DNA of 64,000 bases from Clostridium sp. CAG:354_28_25 (lineage in GTDB: Bacteria > Bacillota > Clostridia > TANB77 > CAG-508), in NCBI GenBank assembly GCA_001915925.1, contig MNRL01000015.1, forward strand, positions 62,001-126,000, written 5' to 3'. Below are positions 1 to 7,143 of this stretch, piece by piece (position 1 is the stretch's first letter; the number at the start of each line of letters is the position of its first letter). The notes beneath the pieces were generated by a model. That model was given only the letters and a program-made list of their open reading frames with translations. It was not told the origin of the DNA and did not search any database. The position numbers were made by a program, and so were the translations under genes.

Positions 1-142
1 CAGCTAAAATAACTTCATTTTTCCAAAAATTTTTAACTTTTCCCCATTCTAAAGATTGTTGAAAATTACATCTTTCATGATGTTCCAAAAATTCAGTGTA
101 TTTTTGTCTATCTTCTTTACTATTCATATCTAAAAATCTCAA
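1..142 (-). CDS. FemA/FemB-family peptidoglycan-bridge aminoacyltransferase, N-terminal fragment
   Basis: Only the first 47 codons are in the window; the gene runs off the left edge. The fragment contains the stretch CNFQQSLEWGKVKNFW, typical of the N-terminus of FemABX/MurM-like proteins (GNAT-fold enzymes that add amino acids from tRNA to the lipid II stem peptide). The preferred start is TTG at 142, seven bases after GGAGG. An in-frame ATG at 127 has no site of its own at that distance. The upstream gap to 294 holds a palindrome (215-244) and otherwise nothing recognisable. The family call rests on a short N-terminal pattern, so it is probable rather than certain. Confidence 0.65.
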   Translation of the reverse strand, partial: MRFLDMNSKEDRQKYTEFLEHHERCNFQQSLEWGKVKNFWKNEVILA

Positions 143-214
143 TTTAATTCCTCCAATGTACATCTATTTTCATTTTCATATTTTACACTAACTATCTTTT
201 TTTTACAAGTATTT

Positions 215-244
215 TTCCCCTATTTAAACATTTAAATAGGGGAA
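215..244. repeat. Perfect 14-bp inverted repeat between gene starts
   Basis: TTCCCCTATTTAAA at 215-228 is followed after two bases by its exact reverse complement at 231-244. Neither side has a T-run immediately after it, so it is not a good intrinsic terminator. It lies in the upstream region of the FemAB-like gene and downstream of the small ORF at 295-444, and could be an operator, a weak terminator or a decayed repeat. Confidence 0.6.
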
Positions 245-294
245 GTAACCAGATATGTTATATTAGAACTTTTTTAACTTAAGTATTTAAAAAT

Positions 295-444
295 TTAGCA
301 ACATCTTGAATTTCCAAAGCCTGTAAATAGCAATAAGAATATGATTATAAAGAATAATATTTCGCTATCTCCACATCCACAGCACATATTTCCAAATAAT
401 CCTCCATTATTGCATCCGCAGTTTGATCCTCTATCTTCTGGCAT
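295..444 (-). CDS. Small Cys/Gly-rich single-pass membrane protein (49 aa)
   Basis: A 49-codon ORF with a strong ribosome binding site (AAAGGAGGG) and ATG at 444. Residues 9-25 are Cys/Gly/Asn-rich (CGCNNGGLFGNMCCGCG), residues 29-41 form a hydrophobic membrane segment (ILFFIIIFLLLFT), and it ends in CC; there are seven cysteines in all. This architecture resembles small hydrophobic, cysteine-rich proteins that Clostridia and Bacilli make in sporulation or at the cell surface (YjcZ-like or 'high-cysteine' annotations). I cannot assign a specific family. A sigma-K-like promoter candidate lies at 487-514. It is divergent from the U32 gene. Function is unknown, but the RBS, composition and TM segment argue it is real. 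Confidence 0.6.
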   Translation of the reverse strand: MPEDRGSNCGCNNGGLFGNMCCGCGDSEILFFIIIFLLLFTGFGNSRCC

Positions 445-486
445 CCTCTTCCCTCCTTTATTTGGCGAAGCCACTTTTTTATATGA

Positions 487-514
487 TATATTATGCGAAT
501 TTCATTTTTTATGT
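487..514 (-). promoter_or_regulatory. Candidate sigma-K promoter for the Cys-rich small gene
   Basis: On the minus strand, AC (514-513), 17 bases, then CATAATATA (495-487) fits the sigma-K pattern AC-N16/17-CATAnnnTA. The predicted start would leave a leader of about 35 nt before the ATG at 444. The -35 element is only two bases, so chance matches are common in such AT-rich DNA; this is suggestive only. Confidence 0.3.
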
Positions 515-520
515 TACAAT
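491..520 (+). promoter_or_regulatory. Extended -10 promoter for the U32 gene
   Basis: TGTTACAAT at 512-520 is an extended -10 (TG-N-TACAAT), with a poor -35 (TTATGC, 491-496) 18 bases upstream. The transcript would start near 527, which rules against the in-frame ATG at 525 and supports the TTG start at 555. Confidence 0.5.
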
Positions 521-554
521 AGGTATGGATATAAAAAATAAAGAGGTGATTTTT

Positions 555-2966
555 TTGGAACTACTTGCTCCTGCAGGAGATTTTGAATGTTTAAAAGCTG
601 CTGTTCAAAATGGTGCAGACAGCGTATATTTTGGTGCCAGCTCTTTTAGTGCTCGTGCTTTTGCCAATAATTTTGATAATGAAGCTTTAGAAATGGCAAT
701 TAACTATGCAAAATTAAGAAATGTAAAAACACATCTAACATTAAATACACTAATTACAGATAATGAATTTGAAGATGCAATAAAACTTGCAACACATGCT
801 TATAATTGTGGTATAGATGCAATTATCGTGCAAGATTTTGGACTTGCACGTTATCTAATTAAAAATTTTCCTGACCTTGATGTTCATGGTAGTACTCAAA
901 TGACTATTCACAATTTAGAATGTGTGCAAACTTTAGAAAAATTTGGCTTTAAAAGAGCTGTTCTTTCTAGAGAATTGCCTATTTCTGAAATATATGATAT
1001 TTGTCATAAAACTAATATAGAAACAGAAGTATTTATTCATGGTGCTTTGTGTCTTTCTTATTCTGGACAATGTTTAATGTCTAGCATGATAGGCGGTCGT
1101 TCTGGTAACAGAGGAAAATGTGCCCAACCATGTAGGTTGCCTTATAAAGTAAAAGGTATAGATTCTTCATTTAAATATTTAATGAGTCCTAAAGATTTAT
1201 GTGGGTTAGAATTTATTCCAAATCTAATTGATGCTGGGGTTACTTGCTTTAAAATAGAAGGTAGAATGAAAAAGCCAGAATATGTTGCTACAGTTACAAG
1301 AATTTACCGTAAATATATAGATAAATACATAAATAAAGAAGATTACGAAATAGATCAAAAAGATGTAGATGATTTACTTCAAGTGTTTAATAGAGGAGGT
1401 TTTTCATCTGGTCATCTTAAGAACTCTCCTAATACTGATTTTGTTTATCCAGAAAAACCTAATAATGCTGGGATATATATAGGTAATATTTCTAATTATT
1501 ATGCACATAAAGGATATGTGTCTTTTACATTAAAAAATAGTCTTTCCATTGGAGATATTATTTCATTTGATAATGATCATAAAAAATATACTGTTTCTGA
1601 GTTAATGAAAAATGGACTAAATCTGGCTTCAGCAGATGCAGGTGACAAAGTTACTATTGGTAGAATGAAAGGAAAAATATCTATTGGGGCAAAAATATAT
1701 AAATTAACAAGTAAAAGTTTATTTACTACTGCAAATTCTTCTTTTACAAATACTGAAAATATCAAGACTTACTTAAATGCAAATATTACAATAAAAGAAG
1801 GCGAACCAATTGTATTAAAAGTTTCTACTATTAATAATAATGATAGTATATATAATAATATTACAGTTACAGAAAAATCTGAAAGCATGCCTGTTCAAGC
1901 AATTAATAAACCTTTAGATATAGAAAGAATTATTACACAATTAAAAAAGACTTCTAATACACAATTCGAATTTAACGATATTAATGTTCAGCTAGACCCG
2001 AATTTATTTATACCTAATATAAGTATTATAAATGAGCTTAGAAGACAAGCTTTAGCTAATATAGAAACTACCGCTATAGAAAAATTTAAAAGAAATATAG
2101 ATATAAAATATTCTCCAGCTAACAGTGTTGCACCACAAATTACACAAAAGGGTATATCAGTTTGTTTTAATATTCTGGATGACACATTAGATTATACAAA
2201 GCTTAATAATTTTAGTAACGCATATATCCCTTTAAAATATTTTTATAATAATAAATATTTTGAGATTATTAATACAATTGCTAAAAAAGCTGATATCTAT
2301 GTATATATGCCAATTATTATTCGTGGTAACTATAAGAATTTATTAGCAAATTATTTAAGAGCTGCTATAGAAAACTTTGATGTTAAAGGTATTGTTTTTT
2401 CTAATATAGGAAATGTTGAATATTTAAAATTTATTAAAGAGCAATATGGCAACAAATTAAAATTAATATCAAATTATACTTTAAATGTTTTTAATGATAA
2501 TACTATAAAAGAGTTACTTGATTATGACATTGATTTAATAGAAATTTCTCCAGAACTAAATAAAACTAATATCTCATCACTTTGTAATTCTTATGGCGAT
2601 AATATAGAAGTATTTGCTTATGGAAAACTTCCGGTAATGAATACAAATTATTGTTTTTTGGGCAAATCAAATAAATGCTATCCAAATTGTGATAAAAAAT
2701 GTTTTGATACTTCTAAAAAATATGCTTTGGTTGATAGATTAGGTTTTGAATTTAGATTTATTCCTGACAATATTCAAACTGTTACAACTGTTTTTAATAG
2801 TAGAATCACATCAATTGAAACAAAAGATTTTAATGTTAAATCATGTAGAATCAACATCTTAGACGAAAGCATTGATGAAATTAATAAAGTTATAAATACT
2901 GTTTCAAAAGGAAATAGATTAGAAGGAAATATGTATACAAATGGTAATTTAAATAGAGAAATTTAG
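555..2966 (+). CDS. U32-family peptidase / RNA-hydroxylation protein with DUF3656-type C-terminus (RlhA-like)
   Basis: The protein is 803 aa from the TTG at 555, which sits six bases after AAGAGGTG. The family start pattern MELLAPAG follows directly. Conserved U32 motifs are GADSVYFG, VHGSTQMTIHN, an IHGALC...GQCLMSS...GNRGKCAQPCR block with clustered cysteines, and FKIEGRMKKPEYVA. The length and the second half match the U32 plus DUF3656 arrangement of E. coli RlhA, which hydroxylates a cytidine of 23S rRNA; related TrhP/TrhO-type U32 proteins act on tRNA. More cysteines near the C-terminus (CYPNCDKKC) could complete a metal site. An RNA-hydroxylation role is inferred from the family, and older annotation as collagenase-like peptidase is less likely. 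It is monocistronic and followed by a repeat and a terminator. Confidence 0.85.
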   Translation: MELLAPAGDFECLKAAVQNGADSVYFGASSFSARAFANNFDNEALEMAINYAKLRNVKTHLTLNTLITDNEFEDAIKLATHAYNCGIDAIIVQDFGLARYLIKNFPDLDVHGSTQMTIHNLECVQTLEKFGFKRAVLSRELPISEIYDICHKTNIETEVFIHGALCLSYSGQCLMSSMIGGRSGNRGKCAQPCRLPYKVKGIDSSFKYLMSPKDLCGLEFIPNLIDAGVTCFKIEGRMKKPEYVATVTRIYRKYIDKYINKEDYEIDQKDVDDLLQVFNRGGFSSGHLKNSPNTDFVYPEKPNNAGIYIGNISNYYAHKGYVSFTLKNSLSIGDIISFDNDHKKYTVSELMKNGLNLASADAGDKVTIGRMKGKISIGAKIYKLTSKSLFTTANSSFTNTENIKTYLNANITIKEGEPIVLKVSTINNNDSIYNNITVTEKSESMPVQAINKPLDIERIITQLKKTSNTQFEFNDINVQLDPNLFIPNISIINELRRQALANIETTAIEKFKRNIDIKYSPANSVAPQITQKGISVCFNILDDTLDYTKLNNFSNAYIPLKYFYNNKYFEIINTIAKKADIYVYMPIIIRGNYKNLLANYLRAAIENFDVKGIVFSNIGNVEYLKFIKEQYGNKLKLISNYTLNVFNDNTIKELLDYDIDLIEISPELNKTNISSLCNSYGDNIEVFAYGKLPVMNTNYCFLGKSNKCYPNCDKKCFDTSKKYALVDRLGFEFRFIPDNIQTVTTVFNSRITSIETKDFNVKSCRINILDESIDEINKVINTVSKGNRLEGNMYTNGNLNREI

Positions 2967-2974
2967 GAATTTTA

Positions 2975-3013
2975 GGAACGTTCCGGGATTTGGGGACGTT
3001 CCTTTTTTCCCTG
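2975..3013. repeat. GGGGACGTTCC interspersed palindromic repeat, copy 1
   Basis: GGAACGTTCC (2975-2984, itself palindromic) is followed by GGGATTTGGGGACGTTCC (2985-3002) and TTTTTTCCCTG. GGAACG can pair with the second CGTTCC. It sits just after the U32 stop codon, in the gap between convergent genes. The same core recurs at seven other intergenic sites in this window. Confidence 0.85.
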
Positions 3014-3094
3014 TTTTGAATTTAAGAAGTCTTTGACATATGAAAATCTTTCCTATAAAAAATATATTTAGTAAATACATACAACGCCAACAGA

Positions 3095-3128
3095 CAGACA
3101 CTTTTTATGGTGTCTGCCTGCTTTAATT
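3095..3128 (+). terminator. Intrinsic terminator after the U32 gene
   Basis: CAGACAC (3095-3101), an 8-nt loop and GTGTCTG (3110-3116) form a stem followed by a T-rich stretch (CTTTAATTTTAT). It separates the convergent U32 and RNHCP genes. Confidence 0.55.
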
Positions 3129-3446
3129 TTATATCGGATTACTACTCAATTTGATAATTAATTCCATATTATCATCTTTTGCAGCTTTATTTTTCCTAAT
3201 AGCTCCACATTTTTCGCATCTAAATATAATTACATAACCCTTTTTAGAATTTAATTCTATCCCAATTGGTTTTAAACTTCCATGGCATTTTTCTGCTCTA
3301 TCTCCTGGATTTATATCTACATGTTTAGAATACAAACAATATGGACAATGATTTCTGCAAGAATATTCTAATTTTGGCACTAATTTTCCACAGTGTTCGC
3401 AAATAAATTCTTCATCTATTTCTGTAAATTTGCTATCTTTTAACAT
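3129..3446 (-). CDS. RNHCP-domain zinc-ribbon-like protein
   Basis: The protein is 105 aa with ATG at 3446 behind AGGAG. It shows four Cys pairs or clusters: CEHCGK near residue 17, CRNHCPYCL near 30-38 (the signature RNHCP motif), a lone Cys in EKCHG, and CEKCG near residue 77. These would bind one or two zinc ions. RNHCP proteins are small bacterial proteins of unknown function, probably RNA- or nucleotide-associated. It starts about nine bases after the stop of the nucleoside kinase, so the two are probably co-transcribed. Family assignment is firm from the motif; function is not known. Confidence 0.85.
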   Translation of the reverse strand: MLKDSKFTEIDEEFICEHCGKLVPKLEYSCRNHCPYCLYSKHVDINPGDRAEKCHGSLKPIGIELNSKKGYVIIFRCEKCGAIRKNKAAKDDNMELIIKLSSNPI

Positions 3447-3455
3447 AATTAACTC

Positions 3456-5087
3456 CTAGTATTTAAAATCTCCATTTCCTAAAAATTCCCTTAATAAAGA
3501 ATTTGTTGGTATTAAATCTTTTGGTATTTCCTCAAAATATTGTAGAATTTCGCATAATCTTTTTGCTTCTGAATATTCTGGCTCAGAACTATCAATTTCC
3601 TTTAGTAGTGGTAATGCCATTGTTTTTAATACTGAGATCTCATATACTAAAGAAGTATTAAACATAACATCTGCTTGTTCTTGATAAGGAAATATATTTT
3701 TTTGTTCCCCTCTATTTACTGATGGCCACATTCTTAAAGTATGAAGCGCAGAATATCCTCTGAATTGATAGTCTCTTACTATTCTTCTAATTAATCTTGA
3801 ATCTGTTGTTGATATTCGATTAAAATAATCAATATTTAGTACCGTTAATGCACTAATATATATTTTAAACTTATTTTCTTTTGGAATACTCGCTGTTAAC
3901 TTATCATTTAAGCAATGTATTCCTTCTATTACAAGTACATCATTTTTGTTTAATTTTAATTTATCTCCTCTATACTCTTTATGCCCTGTATGAAAATTAA
4001 ATGATGGCGTTTCTACTTCTTCACCATTTAATAAACTTAAAATTTGATTATTAAATAAGTTCATATCTATAGCATTTATATCTTCAAAATCATAATTTCC
4101 ATTTTCATCTTTTGGAGTATCTTCTCTTTCTACAAAATAGTTATCAACTGATATTGTAACTGGTCTTAATCCATTTAGTTCTAGTTGTAAACCTAACCTT
4201 TGTGCAAAAGTAGTTTTACCAGAAGAAGATGGACCTGCAATTAAAATAACCTTTGTATTCCTATTTTGTGCTATTTTATCTGCTATTTGAGAAATCTTTT
4301 TCTCGTGCAAAGCTTCATCTAATAAAACAATATGTTTTGCTTCACCATTTTGAACTTTTGTATTTAATTTATATAATGTATTTATATCTAATAATCTATG
4401 TATATTCTCGTAATCTTGAAGTGCTGATAATAATTTTGGATTATCTACAAATGGTTGTAATTTTGTTATATCTCTTCTATTTGGATATCTAATAATAAAA
4501 CCATGTTTATATTTTTCTAATTTAAATATTTTCATATATTTTGTAGATATTGGCATAACACCATAAAAATAGTTATAATAGTCTTCACAATAATATAAAG
4601 TAACATGGTCTCTTTCTTTTATATCTTTTTGCAAAATACCTTTTAACGTTTTATTTTTTTCGTAAAATTCATCTGCCTCTTCTTTAGTCATTATAACTTT
4701 TGTAATTGGTAAATCTTCTTGAACTATTTCATTCATTCTGTTACTTACTGCTTCTAGCATTTCATCTGTAACTTTCATGTTGTCTATTTCAAAAAACATA
4801 GAATTTGATAATTGATAATCTACAGTTAATAAAGCTTTTGGGTATACTTCTGAAAAAGCTTTTGCCATTATATAACTTAGTCCTCTTATATAAATTCTAA
4901 GCCCATCTTTATCTGATATATCGATAAACTTTATATTAGTATCTTCTTTTAATATATGATTTAATGATTGTATTTGATTATTGCAAATACATGCAATAAC
5001 ATGTTCATTACATTCTTCTTTAAACACATCAATTACTTTTTGTGGCTCTTGTATCTCCATAGTTTTATCTTTATATGTTATTTTCAT
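3456..5087 (-). CDS. Nucleoside (uridine) kinase with N-terminal TGS and tRNA-synthetase-like domains
   Basis: The protein is 543 aa. Residues 1-60 look like a TGS/ubiquitin-like domain, 60-230 like the second additional domain of threonyl- or alanyl-tRNA synthetases, and 275-480 form a P-loop kinase of the uridine kinase/phosphoribulokinase family. The P-loop GPSSSGKT lies at 285-292, followed by DNYF and a DYEDINAIDM-like segment. Such fused nucleoside kinases are common in Clostridia; they phosphorylate uridine or cytidine from NTPs in salvage. The fused domains presumably bind RNA or a tRNA-like ligand, but that is inference. ATG at 5087 follows AAAGGAAG. It heads a short operon with the RNHCP gene. 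Confidence 0.85.
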   Translation of the reverse strand: MKITYKDKTMEIQEPQKVIDVFKEECNEHVIACICNNQIQSLNHILKEDTNIKFIDISDKDGLRIYIRGLSYIMAKAFSEVYPKALLTVDYQLSNSMFFEIDNMKVTDEMLEAVSNRMNEIVQEDLPITKVIMTKEEADEFYEKNKTLKGILQKDIKERDHVTLYYCEDYYNYFYGVMPISTKYMKIFKLEKYKHGFIIRYPNRRDITKLQPFVDNPKLLSALQDYENIHRLLDINTLYKLNTKVQNGEAKHIVLLDEALHEKKISQIADKIAQNRNTKVILIAGPSSSGKTTFAQRLGLQLELNGLRPVTISVDNYFVEREDTPKDENGNYDFEDINAIDMNLFNNQILSLLNGEEVETPSFNFHTGHKEYRGDKLKLNKNDVLVIEGIHCLNDKLTASIPKENKFKIYISALTVLNIDYFNRISTTDSRLIRRIVRDYQFRGYSALHTLRMWPSVNRGEQKNIFPYQEQADVMFNTSLVYEISVLKTMALPLLKEIDSSEPEYSEAKRLCEILQYFEEIPKDLIPTNSLLREFLGNGDFKY

Positions 5088-5138
5088 AGCATTCTTCCTT
5101 TCGTTTTTACTGCATAATATTTTATATTATATTATTAT

Positions 5139-6038
5139 TTAAGTCAAACTATTCTTAAAATCTGGCACATATTCTTCTTCATGGTCGCCTAAATCTTGCA
5201 TATATCCATTTTCTATCCCAATTTCATATATATAATCTTCTATTTGTTTATATTCTTCATTATTTATTTTCCTATTTAGTTCTTTTATTTTCTTTGCTTT
5301 ATATGTTGGAAAGTATTGTGCCATAATACTTACATAAACTTCTTTTCCTATGTTATCTACAATCCATTTTAATACATTTTTGCTGTTTTCTATCTCGTTT
5401 GGCAGAATTAAATGTCTTATTATTAAACCTCTTTTTATTATTCCGTTTTCATCTAATTGTGGAGGTCCCACTTGCTTATACATTTCTGTTATTGCTTTTG
5501 ATGTTACTTCAAAATAATTATTTATATTTGAATATTTTCTGCCTAATTCATTATTGGCATATTTAAAATCTGGTAAATATACATCAATATATCCTTCTAA
5601 TAATCTTAACGTTTCTATGTTCTCATATCCATTTGAATTATATATTATTGGTATTTTTAATCCCTTTGTTTTTGCTAGTTTGATTGCTTCTATAATATGA
5701 TAAACATACATTACTGGTGTTACTAAATTTATATTATGTGCACCTTTTTCCTGCTGTTCTATCATGCTTTTTGCTAAAAAATCTATATCTACTTCTTGCC
5801 CCATTCCTTCTTGACTTATTTTATAGTTCTGGCAAAATACACAATTAAAATTACAGTTTGAGAAGAATATTGTTCCAGAACCATTTGTACCACTTATACA
5901 TGGTTCTTCAAAGTGATGTAATGATACTAATGATATTTTTAATTTATCTGTGGCTTTGCATCTTCCTACTCTTCCTTCTAATCTATTTATTTTGCACATA
6001 TGTGGACATAGTTTACATTCTTTTAATTCTTCTAACAT
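5139..6038 (-). CDS. PflX-type radical SAM protein (pyruvate formate-lyase activase homologue)
   Basis: The protein is 299 aa. An N-terminal CKLCPHMC motif precedes the radical SAM CX3CX2C cluster motif in SNCNFNCVFCQN (about residue 60-70), where a [4Fe-4S] cluster cleaves S-adenosylmethionine. NLVTPVMYVYHI and PIIYNSNGYE match the SAM-binding strands of the PFL-activase-like COG1313/PflX group. The substrate of this group is unknown; a glycyl-radical enzyme or another protein is possible. ATG at 6038 follows AAAGGTAG. No glycyl-radical partner lies next to it; nrdD is 34 kb away and has its own activase family. It is codirectional with the nucleoside kinase, 51 bp away. Confidence 0.8.
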   Translation of the reverse strand: MLEELKECKLCPHMCKINRLEGRVGRCKATDKLKISLVSLHHFEEPCISGTNGSGTIFFSNCNFNCVFCQNYKISQEGMGQEVDIDFLAKSMIEQQEKGAHNINLVTPVMYVYHIIEAIKLAKTKGLKIPIIYNSNGYENIETLRLLEGYIDVYLPDFKYANNELGRKYSNINNYFEVTSKAITEMYKQVGPPQLDENGIIKRGLIIRHLILPNEIENSKNVLKWIVDNIGKEVYVSIMAQYFPTYKAKKIKELNRKINNEEYKQIEDYIYEIGIENGYMQDLGDHEEEYVPDFKNSLT

Positions 6039-6139
6039 TTTTCTACCTTTCTTTTTACGTCTATTAATTATTATACCTTAAATTAACAAAGAAATGAAGA
6101 GACTAGATATAAAATATCTTTGCCCCTCCATTCTATACA

Positions 6140-6523
6140 TTAAAACTCTACAATAAATCTATTCATCTTTTCACCTAAATTTATTGTACTTTTATTTTTA
6201 ATTTCATTTTTTGGAATTACATACATCTTTAAATCTGCATTTAGTATAAATAGATAATCTATATTAGTATTTATTAACGTTTTATATTCTTTTCCTTTTG
6301 TTCCTCCACAACTTTTTAACGAAAGTTGATATATGTTATTTTTAGTTTTACACCCTGTAGCCTTTACTTGTACTTTAGCTAACTTTCCATCTTTTTCTAT
6401 AACTAAATCATAATCTTGTGTATCATTTAAAGGAATAGATACAACATATCCGTTACTTGAAAAATATGCTATTGCCATTCCCAATCCTGAATTTCCTTTT
6501 TCCTTATTAGAAGAAAATTTCAT
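6140..6523 (-). CDS. Group-I-intron-associated PD-(D/E)XK endonuclease-like protein
   Basis: The protein is 127 aa with ATG at 6523 behind GAAGGAGCGC. The core DYDLVIEKDGKLAKVQVKAT has Asp39 and the Q52-x-K54 pair on adjacent strands, the pattern of the PDDEXK_5 family. That family includes homing endonucleases of the I-Ssp6803I kind, in which Gln replaces the usual acidic residue before the Lys. Glu8 could be the N-terminal acidic ligand. The gene lies 68 bp downstream of a tRNA-Tyr gene split by a group I intron, on the same strand but outside the intron, with a terminator between. I infer that it is, or derives from, the homing endonuclease for that intron. Alternatively it could be an unrelated member of the family. 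Confidence 0.75.
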   Translation of the reverse strand: MKFSSNKEKGNSGLGMAIAYFSSNGYVVSIPLNDTQDYDLVIEKDGKLAKVQVKATGCKTKNNIYQLSLKSCGGTKGKEYKTLINTNIDYLFILNADLKMYVIPKNEIKNKSTINLGEKMNRFIVEF

Positions 6524-6561
6524 TGCGCTCCTTCGAACTTTTGTTTGCTTTTGGTTTTAAA

Positions 6562-6590
6562 AATAAAATACAAGTTTAGCTTGTACTTTA
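6562..6590 (-). terminator. Intrinsic terminator after tRNA-Tyr
   Basis: On the minus strand AAAGTACAAG, loop CTAAA and CTTGTATTTT form a 10-bp stem (one G-T pair) running into TTTTATTTTT. It lies directly after the tRNA CCA end and before the nuclease-like gene. Confidence 0.7.
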
Positions 6591-6591
6591 T

Positions 6592-6900
6592 TGGTGGGCA
6601 GGGATGGATTCGAACCATCGTACTCAAATGAGAACAGATTTCTTACTACTATAGTTTTCACTACCATATACATGTTTGTAGTCTGGACTTTCTCTTTATC
6701 TTAAAATTAAGATACCAGGTATAAAGTCTCTACACTCGGAAATTTCTTTCCTAGCTCGGGATTGTCATCAGCCTTACTGTTAAGAGTTCCCCGAATTAGC
6801 CTGGTGTTCATCATATAATCACTTATATGAGCTGCAAGTTTAGGTTTTTGATAAACCAAAGACCACAGTCTGCCGCCTTTAGCCACTCGGCCACCTACCC
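6592..6900 (-). tRNA. tRNA-Tyr(GTA), interrupted by a group I intron
   Basis: Exon 1 is 6900-6865 and exon 2 is 6641-6592. The acceptor stem GGGTAGG pairs with CCTGCCC (one G-U), followed by discriminator A and an encoded CCA. The D-arm carries GCCGAGTGGCTAAAGGC, typical of class II tRNAs. Joining the exons gives the anticodon arm GCAGA-CTGTAAA-TCTGT with anticodon GTA, a long variable arm, and the T-arm GATGG-TTCGAAT-CCATC. Without removing 223 nt (6864-6642) the anticodon stem cannot form. The break lies between anticodon bases U35 and A36. It is transcribed with the upstream tRNA-Met from a consensus promoter and ended by a hairpin. Confidence 0.92.
6642..6864 (-). ncRNA. Group I self-splicing intron (IC3-like) in tRNA-Tyr
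   Basis: The intron is 223 nt; exon 1 ends in U (6865) and the intron ends in G (6642), as group I splicing requires. Conserved core elements read in order on the minus strand: P AATTCGGGGAACTC (6797-6784), Q AATCCCGAGCTAG (6763-6751), R GTGTAGAGACTTTAT (6735-6721) and S AAGAGAAAGTCC (6696-6685). P7 pairs GACTTT with AAAGTC. P3 can pair ACAC with GTGT next to R. P2 is a perfect CATATAA/TTATATG hairpin (6812-6829), P8 is TATCTTA/TAAGATA (6697-6714) and P9 is ACTAC/GTAGT (6660-6682). A possible guide GCAG (6835-6832) pairs with exon CTGU, giving the G-U at the splice site. The core resembles the Anabaena tRNA-Leu and Azoarcus tRNA-Ile introns. It contains no ORF. Confidence 0.92.
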
Positions 6901-6919
6901 ATGTTATTAAATTTAAAAA

Positions 6920-6996
6920 TGGTGCTCCCTCAAGGATTTGAACCTTGGACCCACCGGTTATGAGCCGGTTGCTCTGACCAACTGAGCTAAGGGAGC
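6920..6996 (-). tRNA. tRNA with CAT anticodon (elongator Met, or Ile2 if lysidine-modified)
   Basis: A 77-nt tRNA with acceptor GCTCCCT/AGGGAGC, discriminator A and encoded CCA. The D-arm is AGCTCAGTTGGTCAGAGC, the anticodon arm ACCGG-CTCATAA-CCGGT with anticodon CAT, and the T-arm CAAGG-TTCAAAT-CCTTG. An initiator tRNA is unlikely because the first pair is G-C and the GGG/CCC anticodon stem is absent. Met(elongator) versus Ile2(CAU) cannot be settled by eye. It precedes tRNA-Tyr by 19 nt in the same transcript. Confidence 0.93.
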
Positions 6997-7011
6997 CTGT
7001 CGACGAAATTT

Positions 7012-7040
7012 AGTATACTATTTTTAATATAATATGTCAA
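7012..7040 (-). promoter_or_regulatory. Sigma-A promoter of the tRNA-Met/tRNA-Tyr unit
   Basis: TTGACA (7040-7035), 17-bp spacer, TATACT (7017-7012) on the minus strand, immediately upstream of tRNA-Met at 6996. Confidence 0.8.
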
Positions 7041-7143
7041 TACTTTTTTTACTATTTTTTTATTTTTTTACTAAAAATATTTCATCTATATTCAAAAATA
7101 CTATATTACCTATTTATTAGGCAATATAGTATTTTATCACAAT

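Noticed and set aside
341..541. 66-aa plus-strand reading frame
   Set aside because: It is the shadow of the minus-strand Cys-rich small gene and lacks a ribosome binding site.
423..554. Longer N-terminal extension of the U32 protein
   Set aside because: The family start pattern begins at 555 after a good ribosome binding site, and an extended -10 promoter at 512-520 lies inside the extension.
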